From the NCBI GenBank assembly GCA_029706075.1, contig JAINUG010000194.1, positions 1-64,000 of the forward strand: a stretch of DNA of 64,000 nt, written 5' to 3'. Of this stretch, positions 24,131 through 36,200 are shown piece after piece; position 1 is the stretch's first letter, and each line of letters starts with the position of its first letter. The notes beneath the pieces were generated by a model, which was not told the origin of the DNA, did not search any database, and saw only the letters and a program-made list of their open reading frames with translations. The position numbers and the translations under genes were made by a program. Origin of the DNA: Aldrovandia affinis (Eukaryota; Chordata; Actinopteri; Notacanthiformes; Halosauridae).

Positions 24131-25934
24131 AATGAAGGTATTGCCAAGGTTTTTAGTTCTTTTATTTTTTATTCATGTTCAGAAATTTAGAGAAAAAATA
24201 AATCACTTGGAATTTAATGGGTAGAAGGTGCAAATAATGGTGGGAAAATCTTATTTAATGTTTTAATTTCAGCCTGTAAGGCAACAACAGGTGACATTTT
24301 TTAGACTGGGTATAGACTTTAAAGGGGCACTGTAGCTAGATAACCAGTATTAAAGGCTTTGAATACTAAATGTCTTTAGGGGTGAAAAGGATTTATACTT
24401 TGCAATGTTTTTCCCATATATCAAAAGGAGTGCTCGAATAGCCTTGGCACTGTAAAATGTGATATTGTGTGGCAATAAGATGTGTATGTGTATTTCCAGT
24501 ATTAAAAAGAGCATTACCCCTTTTATTTATGCAAGAGTCTATGGAGGTGGGGAAGCACCCTGAAGGAGCTTGTTGGGCCACCATTGTTTTTTAATCAGCC
24601 TGTGTGTGGCCCTCTCCTTAGAGCAACACAGGATGAGGAAGTATGCTTACCTTGGATGACCCGAGAGGAAACTGCCTGATCTGCTCACAGCAACAGCCTA
24701 CTCTCTGGCTGCTAATATAATATTAAAACAATGCAGGTTTTTAGTCGTTGTATCATTTTATTTATTAAATACAGCGTGTTTAGAGCATTTGAAATATAAA
24801 CTGACAACAAAATAATTTCCCTGTCATGTTGTTCAGTGCCTTTTATGTCAAACTTCATTCATCCTGATCAGATATGGTTTATATCGGATAGACATGCCAT
24901 TTACCTGCATCAAGTTAAATTATTCTTCATTTACATATTTTAATAAAATATGTGTGTGTTTAAAGTACCTAGATTGTGTATTCCAATAAGTGTAATGTTT
25001 TAGTATTATATTTGGACCTTTTAGGTTTTTATCATTAGAGCTTGAACTTCATTTCAGGTTCTAACAAAGAATATGCAATAGATGTGTTTCACAGCACTTT
25101 CCCCTCGACAGGGGCATCAGACCTGATTTAAAATTAAGTTGTATATAACAGCAGAAAAATATATCACAACAGACAAGCACAAAACAGTGCATAACTGTGG
25201 GGGTTGTATTCCACAGTTGACAAATATATGCTGGTTGAGGACCTTAGTCTGTTTAAGGTCAGGGTTAGAAGATAATGGTTATTTCACCTTATTTTCACTC
25301 CCATTTTGCAACATCCAATCATAACTCTAGGCCCATCTTATCACTGCAATCCTAGCACACATGTCCTCTGCAAATTATGCATGACCCCAAGAGACTCCCA
25401 GTAGTAAGCACTGGCAGAGTCAGGATTTGTTTTGGGTCATAGGGCTTATGAGCCTCATTTTTGCCACTGTCAATGCACTGGTTTAAAGTGGTCTTGGTTT
25501 CTCCTGGCCCTATTGGTACATTGGTAAATTCATTTTAATGAGAACTTTGTCTGACCAAAGTCTTCTGGATCAAATGACTTCTTGTGAATGATTTATTTAA
25601 AAAAACATAAGTACACAATTCTTACTGCCATTATGTTGTTTATTAACATGGAAAATATATATTAGAGATCATCTACTTTTTAGGAATTGCAATGTTAGTT
25701 ATTCACATATACAAGGTAAATATTATACGATCTGTAAAGAATGTTCAGTGTTACTGGATCACTCTTTCATTTACTTATTTGTACTGGTTGGAAGGGTGCA
25801 ATAAACATAATCAGAGTACAGAACTGATCTTCACACACGCTGATTAAAACAAAACAGACAGACCTATTTTCTTCCCCATTTTTATTTGATATTTTCTTAC
25901 CTCACTGTCTACCTCACTGTCACTGAACTATGAA
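24131..25934. other. Gene-free interval
   Basis: AT-rich sequence with no supportable exon. 'ttttgcaacatccaatcata' near 25304 recurs at 50020, a trace of shared upstream DNA. Otherwise nothing is seen. Confidence 0.4.
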
Positions 25935-26165
25935 ATCGTTTGTAGACCTGGTCAGCGCTCACTTGAAAAAAACTAATGTAAATCTCAATGTGACTTCCCT
26001 GGTTAAATAAAGGATAAATACATTTTAAACACTGCATTAATTATTGTAGAAAACTACAGGTAAATACCAAAATATAAGAAACACCAACAAAGTTAGAACC
26101 AATGCACAGACATCACGGTAGAGGAGTATGTGCTTTCGACCACAGTTGCCCCTAATTGATGATTG
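25935..26165 (+). repeat. LINE 3' tail plus short Tc1-like fragment
   Basis: 25940-26030 ends 'ggttaaataaaggataaata' as at 370-480. The Tc1-like end 'aataccaaaatataagaaac' follows directly, as at 520. The same order in two places points to an old composite repeat. Confidence 0.5.
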
Positions 26166-26220
26166 TTTTGCAATAATACAGGCAGGCATTGGCATACACA
26201 TACAACCTATCACAACATAG

Positions 26221-28745
26221 AATAGAATAGAATAGAATAGAATAGCCTTTATTAATCCCGGGGCGGGGAAATTTGGTTTGTCACAGCAACAATAGTACAG
26301 GAGTGAAAGAATACACAAGACATACAGGACATAACAACATACTGGATAATAAATATATTTAAAAACCAGAGTACAAACCTAAATACAATAATTTAAGAAA
26401 TAAAAATAAAAAGAATAAAAATATACTGGAGGTAGTGCAAATCCACCAGATAGTACTTCAGTACACTGGTATGTGCTGTCTAAGAAAAACAAAAGAAAAA
26501 CAAGAGAAAAACAAGTATGAGATGTGAAAAAACAGTAGCAGTCGGGGCAGCAGTGAGATGTCAAGGAATTACACAGAATGTTTACAGCAGTAGAGTGTGA
26601 CAGTGCTCAGTGTTCAATGTTCATAGTTATACTGTATACATACACATACAACATAATACAAAAGACATAACATGAACATATAAGACATGGCATGTAAAGT
26701 GAGGTAATTATGTTTTGAAGTCTTTGTTTAAAAAGCTGGTACTAATTGGGATGAATGATTTGCGTGCGCGGTTTGTTTAACAGAGGGTAGCAGTTCGTAC
26801 TGGTTGTTTAGTGGGTGGGTGGAATCATGTATGATTTGTTTGGCCTTGCAGATGGTCCTAATTTTGAAAAGGGATGCTATGTTTTGGCATGCGGTGCTAC
26901 AGAATTTACTTGCTATATTGACTATTTTGTTTGATTTAGACTTTTTTTTAAATTTGCAAATAGAACTACACATTTTGAATTCTTTGTCACAGCTATTCCA
27001 CAGGTTTCCCCCTTTAACAGATATACATCTACTTTTGATATTTGTCCTCACCTTTGGTTTGTTGAACACACATGTTCCCCTATGTTCATACTGGCTCTCT
27101 CTAGTTACGAACAACTTCTGAATGCAGTATGGAAGTTATTTATTATGTGCCTATGTACATTATTACAGCAGTTTTAAGATCTACTAGATCATCCAATTTT
27201 AAGGTATTTAATTGAATGAAAAGTGCGTTTGTAGGTTCATAATAATCTGCTTGATTCACAATTCTTATGGCTTTCTTCTGTAATATGAAAATTGGGTTAA
27301 TGTTTGTTTTGTATGTGTTTCCCCATACCTCCACACAGTAAGTGATGTATGGAACTATGAGCGAACAGTACAATATATACAGTGAGTTCTGATTTAAAAT
27401 ATCTTTCGTTTTATATAATATTGCAATGGTTTTGGATATTTTCGTTTTTACATTATTTATGTGTGATTTCCAGCTAAGTTTATCGTCGATTATCACGCCC
27501 AAGAATGTATTTTCATACACACGTTCAATTTCATCGATCATTATTTTAACGTGATTATTAATTTTACGATTTCCAAATATTATAAACTTTGTTTTGCTTA
27601 AGTTCAATGATAACTTATTAATGTCAAACCACTTCTATAGGATTTTCAGTTCCTTTTCAATTGCATTCAGGAGCTGTTCCAAATCTTTACCGGAGCAATA
27701 TAGACTTGTGTCATCTGCAAACAACACACATTTTTATCAATTTAGACACATCACAGACATCGTTTATATACAGAATAAACAGTTTTGGGCCTAGCACAGA
27801 GCCTTGTGGAACTCCATACGTAACCTTTAACAGATCTGAGTCAACATTATTCATGTGTACATACTGATGTCTGTCATCCAGGTAACTTTTAAGCCATGTG
27901 TGAGCAATTCCCCTGACACAATATCTCTCCATTTTCTTCATAAGTAATCCATGGTCAATGGTATCAAATGCTTTCTTTAAATCAATAAACACCCCCACAG
28001 TATATTCTCTATTGTCAATTGCAGTTGAAATCTCTTCTACCAGTTCCATCACTGCCATCGAAGTGGACCTGCTAGTTCTAAAACCATACTGGTGGTTACT
28101 CAGTAGATCGTGTTTATCTATGAAGTCGTCAAGCCTTTGCACAAACAGTTTTTAAATGATTTTGGAGAATTGTGAGAGCAGAGAGATTGGTCTATAGTTG
28201 GTGAATTGATAAGTGTCTCCACTGTTATGACCGACACTCAAGCAGTCAAAAACAAACATGGAGACCAGACCAGGTAAAACGTTTTAAAGAGTTTTATTTC
28301 AATATTCTGTGTGTGTGGATGCGTGTCAGTGTGAATCTGTAGAGGGGTGTTGGAGTGTGAGTGCAGGTGGAGTGTGACAATCCAATATAACAACAAGATT
28401 AAGTATGCTACTAAAAGTACCAACCCGATACCCGCAGCCACCAGCCCAGTCAAGAGCTAAGTGCAGTGTGAGACAACAATCTCCTGAGATATCATTATCT
28501 CCCGAGCACCTGGGCGAAGCCACTTATAAAGGGCTTTTCCAGGTGCTACCACTAGGTAGCTAATTAGCCACAAACGGCAATTAAGGCAATTCCAGGAAAA
28601 GGGAAGGACGGCATGCAACACTGCCACCAGCTGGCCGACAGCCATAACTGCAGTTGAGGAAGACAGGGCATGGTCGTCACACCACTTTTGAAAATGGGAA
28701 TTACTTTAGCTGTTTTCATTTTTCTGGGGAAAATGCAGGTAAGGC
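26221..28745 (-). mobile_element. CR1/Rex1-like LINE, 5'-truncated, split by a solo LTR
   Basis: Reading right to left: KVIPIFKSG at about 28720-28690, then the LTR insertion, then NYRPISLLSQFSK, a stop, and RT motifs DLKKAFDTIDH and VPQGSVLGPKLFILY (28142-27711). The C-terminal region follows (FLGVIIDDKLSWKSH, IVPYITYCVEVWGN, 27607-27143), and then 27114-26728. A 3' UTR ends in a (TATTC)n microsatellite read as (GAATA)n at 26221-26245. Stops and frame breaks make it inactive. Its 5' end abuts relic F at about 28745. The clade is inferred from the motifs. Confidence 0.8.
28223..28681 (-). mobile_element. Solo LTR nested in the LINE, 4-bp target duplication
   Basis: It is bounded by TG..CA on the minus strand (tgtgacgacc ... 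ggtcataaca) and flanked by CCAC at 28219-28222 and 28682-28685. Removing it rejoins the LINE frame (FKS|GDTYQF). On the minus strand it has a TATA-like tttataag (near 28530) and an AATAAA (near 28293), as expected for an LTR. Confidence 0.85.
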
Positions 28746-30080
28746 ATTAGCTTGAGAACCACTGCATTCTTCTACTGAATGTGCTTTCAGGATAATGTAT
28801 CTTCCCTGATATTCACACTTCCTTCAGCATTTGTTGTGTCATTAGTTCTATAATCACCTTCAGAGATTTCGCCTACCTTTGGTAGAAAGTATCCTCCCAG
28901 GGTGGTGTCTTTGCTTGTAGCCCTGGGCACATTCAGTGGCACAATGTTGCCCATCCTCTGAATCTCATGGATCACAGCATCAGTGTAGGGCATGTTGGCT
29001 CTGTCTGCCATGGTGGGCTGGCGTGACTGTCCAATCACTCTGTCTATCTCAGCCTGGACCTTCTCTGTGAGAGCAAGGTGATACAATCAGAGAGAAGATA
29101 TCTTGTTGGCATTTAAGTTTGCCTTAAATACCACTTACAATTTACGGACTTTTGAACCAAAGTGACCGACAGTAAGTGCATTACAAATGGCTAGATAATC
29201 ACCACTAGAGCTAGAGATCAGTACATATCACATAGGTAGGGCACAGAGAAAATCTTGAGCACGGTAACCATTTGAGCTGTCAAGCTGAATTTCAGCAGTC
29301 ATCCTCCAGGTGTCCCTGTAGGTACTCTTGACCAGCTAAAGAAACAAATGTTTTCAAATTCAAGTTATGGTAAATGATCCAAGCTTAGATTTGTACTGTA
29401 GTACCATTAAACAGCTGGCAGTGAAGCAAAAAACACCATATGTTGACAATGGATATAAACAGCCTCCATTCAAAATGCAGTTCTCTATAAACATGTTGAA
29501 GAGCCATTGGGTTCTGCTTCATTGTAAACTACTTCTTGTACAAATGTAAACATGAAGGATTTCAATGCAGAGAAAAGTGTTGCTTATCAACCTAGAGCTC
29601 GGATTTCAGATGGGTAATCTGTAGCTATACAATATTCTTTTTCCCGTGGAGCTTTTCAGTTTGTCAGCTTGAGGTAACTGGACTCACAACCAAGGGAGGT
29701 GTAGAGGGACACGGGGCAGCAAGATATACTGTAGATCAGCAAGTGTTTATTTAAAGGTCATGCAATTCAACAAACAAAAATCCACCAGGGCGATTTTTTA
29801 TTTAGTGAAAAAAATCGAAATAAATACATCGAATAAAAAAGTCGCTACGCAGCTATCTTATGCGTTTTCAAGTATGAGTCAAATACACCCTGAACACAGC
29901 TCACATCAGCTGTAGCGGCACCTGCCGTCCTTCTCTCCCGAGCGCCTTTTCTCCCGAGCGTTCCTAGGCACGCCATACTCACATCACCGACTCGTAATCA
30001 AGTAGCCTAATTACCGATGCAAAGTTTTGCAAACCCCATTTTCGATGTATCGCTATAATAATCGAGCGCGCCCAGTCTAC
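28746..30080 (-). pseudogene. Relic F: type II CYP2 fragment, exon 7 joined to intron 1
   Basis: Exon 7 is complete and open at 29064..28877 (188 nt) and carries the ExxR motif (HEIQRMGN) and the end GGYFLPK, with its acceptor and donor intact. Upstream, intron 6 sequence runs to about 29335 and then switches without a break to the 3' end of intron 1 (gaccagctaaagaaac, as at 47216) and on through intron 1 sequence to about 30080 (as at 47821-48125). Exons 2-6 were lost in one deletion; exons 1, 8 and 9 are absent. It resembles D ([10 protein letters not shown]) more than B ([10 protein letters not shown]). It cannot encode a P450. Confidence 0.88.
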
Positions 30081-31941
30081 ATAGATAGATAATAAAGCTG
30101 GGGGGAAATCACGTTTAGGAAAGGTATTTGATGCGTGTAGCCAACATTGAAGCGGAGACAACAATCTGATGGTGAGTGGATGAGAAACCGGGGTTGATAT
30201 ACACTGCTGGGCTGATGATAATTGATGACAGGTGTGCAGGTAGAGCAGGTGTCGCAGATCCATGGTAATCAGGAGGGAGCCGGAGAATGCTGAGGAGGAA
30301 AGCCGCACCCACAACAAACACAAAACTGACAGGGAGAACAGGAACACAGGGGAAAGGGAAAACACGAGGAAATACAAAAAATAAACAAAGTTGCGGCCTT
30401 GGCTGTAGCATATACATATACAAGTATTGGCTTTTGTTGAGATTTAGTTATTTAAAGTCCGGACAAAAAAGAAAATAACTGCATTGATGAAAATATTAGA
30501 ACTGTTTATAGACCTTTCTAAAAAAGCAAGTTAAGGGTTCTGTATTGAAGTGCATCACTCTGTTACAATAAAGGTCTATTACATGTTATTTTTTCTTTTA
30601 ACTTTTTTTGTTGCAGCTTTTTCAGTCTATCACTTGAATCCTGTTAAAATAAATTTGCCTCCTTTGCATTATACAACATTTATTTGTTATTTTCATAATT
30701 AATAATTAATTGTCTAGTGTCTTCCAATCACTCGGCTCTGTTGACCTTTGCAATGCCCTTCCAGTGAGAAGGATCATTTAATAAATCAAATTTGAGTAAC
30801 TCATTTACTGCAGAAAAGATTGCATGCTGATAGCATTACCACACTTTTAGATTGTTAATGTTTACCACTGTGTGCGAAGGTTCAGCAGTAAACGACTTCA
30901 TCATTATAATGTGACACAGAGCTGGCCCTCCCAAACAGTATCAAGCACCTTTTTTCAGCTGTGTTAAAATGCACTCTGTGCCTTCGATTTTATTGTTCTC
31001 AAATGTAATGGACAAAAATTCATGAACAAATATATTAGAATCTATATTTCCTATACTGCTCTTTAGGCATTCACTAATTGTTTAACATTTAAGCTGACAA
31101 ACTGTCATGTTTATACAACTGCCAAGCTATGCATTAATTTGCTGTTTGTTTAATACAGCCTAGCGCTAGCTGCAATGTAGACCACCAGACTAAATTCAAG
31201 TAGCTAGGTTATAAGTCTTGCGTTAACCGTTTAGCAAACATTAGCAAGCCAGATAAGGTACATCTATGCAGTAGCTACAGTGTAGGTATGATTGTATTTT
31301 GATGCTAGCTAATTAGCTCTATAACGTAGCTAACTGAATATCAAGCGGCATTCGTTGTAGCTAGCACAGACTACAGCATTCACAGGTTCATTCAGATTTG
31401 TCTCCCGCCATTCACTGTCAATGTTAGCTAGCTCAAAAATTATTTTTTTCATTAGGAGGAAAATCAAATCCCTGATAAATGGAAGTTCTTCAGCTAAGGC
31501 CTGCTCTCAGTGGACTGTTTTTTATGTCATTATCTGGCACATTATTATATAAAATTGGTAGCATTATGCATTTGTGAATCACTTTGATTAGTTGATCCCG
31601 CTCCCACTCCCATAAAAAAATAGGTTAAGCAATTAAGGTATTGTCTCAAAAATGTAATTCAGAACTCTTCATTCAAGTTTCAAATGCCCCAAAAAAACTA
31701 TTTGACTAAGAACATGCTCTAAGATAGGGAAAAGTGTTATCATTGTTTGTATGTATGCATGTATGTATATATATACAGTATATATCCATTCACTAATTAA
31801 TGGTTAAAAAACATTTTATTTTATAAAACATTTAGTGCCATGTCTTGAAGATAGATCCACAATGAACAATATTTCCAGTGTATAGATAGCAGTCTACGCT
31901 TTGAGTTAGTTAATATAAGAGGACAGGAGACTGAAGCTTAA
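30081..31941. other. Gene-free interval
   Basis: No exon, RNA gene or element boundary can be supported. 31140-31440 is rich in gctagc-type motifs. A short tatata tract lies at 31766-31782. Confidence 0.4.
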
Positions 31942-31954
31942 AATAACTGAATTC

Positions 31955-32316
31955 CATCCATCCATCCATCCATTGTCTAAGCCGCTTATTCCTGGTCAGG
32001 GTCGCGGGGGGGTGCTGGAGCCTATCCCAGCATGCCCGGCGAGAGGCAGGAATACACCCTGGACAGGTCGCCAATCCATCGCAGGGCACACACACCATTC
32101 ACTCACACACTCATACCTACGGGCAATTTAGACTCTCCAATTAGCCTAACGTGCATGTCTTTGGACTGTGGGAAGAAACCGGAGTACCCGGAGGAAACCC
32201 ACGCGGACACGGGGAGAACATGCAAACTCCGCACAGAAAGGCCCCCGGCCTGGATTCGAACCCGAGACCTTCTTGCTGTGAGGCGACAGTGCTATCCACT
32301 GCACCACCGTGCCGCC
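31955..32316 (-). repeat. (GGAT)n-tailed retroposon with 13-bp target duplication
   Basis: The element runs right to left, ending in the ccatccatccatcc tract at 31955. It is flanked by aataactgaattc at 31942-31954 and 32317-32329. It holds the widespread fish segment 'gtcgccaatccatcgcaggg'. It is the longer version of 3147-3277. Confidence 0.85.
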
Positions 32317-32848
32317 AATAACTGAATTCTAGATGTAATTCCCATGATTACATTTGTATAACCTTTGCATGTTTTTTCTGTCCCAATTTGTTTGTATGTT
32401 TTTAATCCGCCTTTTTCTATTAACAGCATCTTTGATATTGTGTGATTATTATAAGGGAATTACATGTTATAAGGCTGTGGCAATTGTTACCACCTGATTG
32501 GTCATGTGACCTTATATATGACCCCTACAACACATATTTATGCCTGACAAAAATCATTGGATCTTGCACCAAATGAATGTCATTGCAAGCAGAGACAATG
32601 TGAGCAAATCCTTTTTGATCAACGATTTTAAATCAAAAGCTTGTGTTTTCTATTAAAAAAGAATTATGTCTATAAGGATGCCAGTCGGCAGCCTTGTCTT
32701 CTCAGAAAAGGTGCCAATCAAGTCCGTGAAATAACTTACATTAAACAGCTCCAATTACATGACTTGTATATCCAGTCAATGAAAAGAAAATCCCTCCAAA
32801 TTCTTAATAATTGTACCCACCCACTGTATTCATTGTCAGTACTTAGCT

Positions 32849-33139
32849 GGGCCTCCCGCGTGGTCCAGTGGTTACAACGTCCGACGCTGGCCACGGAGAC
32901 CGGGTTTCAGTGTCGGCTCTGGCCGGGGTGCCACCAATTGGCTGTCCGCCCCAAAGGGGAGCCGACGTGACGTTCGCTGCGAGAGTGGCCCTTACCGGGC
33001 TCATCTCGTAAGAGGCTAGTTCGCAGGACAAGAACTCACATTACTAGGGGGATTGACGTAAAAAATAGCGGGTCTAATTGGCTACCAAATTGGGAGAAAA
33101 ATGGGATAAAATCAGAAACAAATAAATTTAAAAAAAGAA
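32849..33139 (+). repeat. tRNA-derived SINE with 11-bp target duplication
   Basis: The head 'gcgtggtccagtggttacaa' carries a pol III A box. The body ends in an A-rich tail. It is flanked by agtacttagct at 32838-32848 and 33140-33150. Its tail is found inverted at 60375-60505. Confidence 0.85.
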
Positions 33140-33284
33140 AGTACTTAGCTCATCTGCTAGTTCAAGCCTAAATAAAGGATTAATTTGAAACAAGGATATC
33201 GCTGCATTTGTTCTTGTGTGCAAGTTAGATTGTTGGTCAATATGATATACTTCCAGAAATCTGTTTTGTGTGGGTTAACTGTGC

Positions 33285-36200
33285 TCAGCGGGGAATGGCG
33301 CAGAGCTTGTATGGCTTGGGGCAGTGCGTGATTCCGAGTCTGAACTCAAGGCTGGGTTCCACTCCAGGGGGCGGAGAGAAGGTGAACCTCTGGAGAAGAG
33401 CAGTGAAGAAGAGGAACAGCTCCATCCGAGCCAGCTGCTCCCCCAGACACACCCTCTTACCTGAAATAACCAAAAAAAGACACACAGTGATGCATTTGAG
33501 ATTTGCATGTTCACATTTAAATATTACTTAAATATTTAATTGATGATTACTTCCGAATATCATAATGTGAGAATGCATTCATGATGAGAAGTGTGAAGAT
33601 ATCAATAATTTCCATCTGCCTGAGCAACAGCAAAAATGTACTATTGGTAACTGGCTATAAATACTTTGCAAAAAGGATTGTACCAGCTGAAAATGGCATG
33701 AAGGCCTCTCTCCTTCTGAAGTTCCCCTCTGCATCCAGGAAATGTCCTGGATTAAAGGTGTGTGGAGTCTCCCACTCGGTCTCGTCAAACAGCACAGATA
33801 TTAATATTCCCAACACCATTGTACCCTAAAGTAAAGGTCAATTATAAAATGAATCCCTGCCATTTTGCATTTTGTGTACATAACTCTATACCTCTGAGGG
33901 TCTGACTGCTGCATCTCCACCTTCTCAACAATGTTGGTAGGATCCTTGTCAAATGCATAACAGTATGTCATCCCGGATAAAAGTGGCAAACAATTAAATA
34001 GATAAAATAAGCAGCAGATTGCTTTAACACTGCCTGGAGCGTGTCTGGCTCTTGAGCACTTGAGTATTGCATGTACAGTAGCGATAGAGTACCTTTGGTA
34101 TGACATATTCCCCCAGTTTGGTGTCTTTGATAGTCATACGGGCCACATTGAGGGGTAATATGTTGCCCATTCTCTGAATCTCGTGGATCACAGCATCAGT
34201 GAAGGGCATGTTGGCTCTGTCTGCCATGCAGGGTGGGCGTGACTGTCCAATCACATGGTCTATTTCTGCCTGCACCTTTTCTAAGGGTAAATACAAGACA
34301 ATACAGTTGCAACTGTCATATATACTAGTGGTGTGGTTGCATTGTTTTAACTATGCTGATTGTTTAATATTGTTTATTAAGTTTAGTCTCATTTAATGTT
34401 TATTTAGAACATTTTTATTCACTTTGTTCCTGAGAATGCTTCCAGTTGTACAAAATGATGTAGATCACAGTGACCATATAAAAAGTATTGAAGAAGTCAA
34501 ATCAATGGCTTGAATTAATGGAGTGCATAAGTGCCCAATGGCTAGTCTATGGAAGTGTCCCTCACCTTGAAAATCAGGGTAATTGATCATGTACAGCAGT
34601 CCCCAATTCAGTGTGGTTGATGTGGTCTCAGTTCCGGCCACAAACAGATCCAGAGTACAGATACACAAGTTCTCCTCATCAAACCCAGCATCCTTATCGT
34701 CTTTCCACTGGGAAGATAAAAGAAATAATTTAACATGGAAATGCCAACATTACATCTAATGTGAAAGCCTGATTCATTGCAGGCTTTCCCTCCCAGTTTG
34801 TCCAATGACAAGTTAAACCTTTGAGCATGGTACTTGACCTCAATTACTTCATTAAATATCTAACTGTACAAACAGATTGTATTTAAAAATGTAGTTGTGT
34901 AAGTTGCTCTGGATAAGAGCTAAATGCCTAAATGTAAATGTATAGCATAGGTCCATAATGAATGATGAACTGATTTTATACTGCAATCTAGGGGTTACTA
35001 TTACAACCCAAAAAAAAGGTTTAATGGGGGCTCTTGAGTGGCATGTCGAGATAAAGCAATGATTCTTACTGCACTGATGTGCCCCAAGGTCCAACAATAT
35101 CACACAGTCTGGGAAAACAGAATGAGCCACAGTGACACTTTGAGAGGGGAACATTTGGATAGAGTTGATACCTTTTCCATCTCAGACAGGAAACAGTCGA
35201 TGTAATCTCTGGGTGCTGATGGATCCCAGTCATCTTTGTGCTCCTTAACTTTAAATCTCACAAAGGATATAATCTTTTCCCAATGCGTAAACAATTTCCT
35301 GTGGGGACCAGGTACCCTGCGCATTATCCAGGGAAATATGTTGTACATCTAAAGTTAAAATATATATACATATTAAAATAGTACATTACTTTAAACCATT
35401 GCCAAGGAAATACATTGACTTGGTTCATAAGCTATAAATGGACTGAAGCGGGTTCAGACTCAATAACCCGATGATATGGTGAGCAACAGTATCTGTCAGT
35501 TCTACCACCTGATTAGCCTGGCTTTGAACAATCCAACAACAAATACTCTGCATCCAGCAGTTATGTGAGGAAATATTTTTCAAGGTATCCTGTCAATAGT
35601 GTTTGCACTGTGCTGGTTTCTTCAGTACCTTGCCGTTTCCCGTATCCTCCCTGACCTCTGCCTGCATCTGATTTGAAGTGACAACTGCTATGCCTCCTGT
35701 CCCTGGCTTGCTATGGGGCAGGCATACTCAGGTAGGCATGTATTCTTTTTTACTGTTGCTTTTGGGTGGCAACCCATCTTGTGAAGATTTTGTATTTACA
35801 TGTCCACAAAATTACACATGGCCTGTTTTTCAAATCTACATGGGAAATCCTAACTGAAATGGGCTTGTGTATACAGCTGCGCCTGCTACTACATTATAAG
35901 TGCTATAAATGAGGAATATGAAAAGTGCAAGGAATGCAACTGCTCAAATACAAGTATAAAATGTATACCTGAACCCAGATGGATCCTTCTAAATACAAGG
36001 CTTCACTTAGTAGCCTCAGCAGATCTTGAAAGTTGCTGTCAGTGTACTCAAACCGTTCACCAAACACCAGACAAGAGATAATGTTAGAGACAGCGTTGTT
36101 AAGAATGAGCTGAGGGTCAAATGGTAGGCCTAGAATCAGACATGAGAAAGAGACAAACAGGCAACAGATTTGACTTATTAGGATCCTAACTGAAACTCTC

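Noticed and set aside
26804..27121. 105-codon plus-strand open frame
   Set aside because: Antisense of the LINE C-terminal region at 27114-26728.
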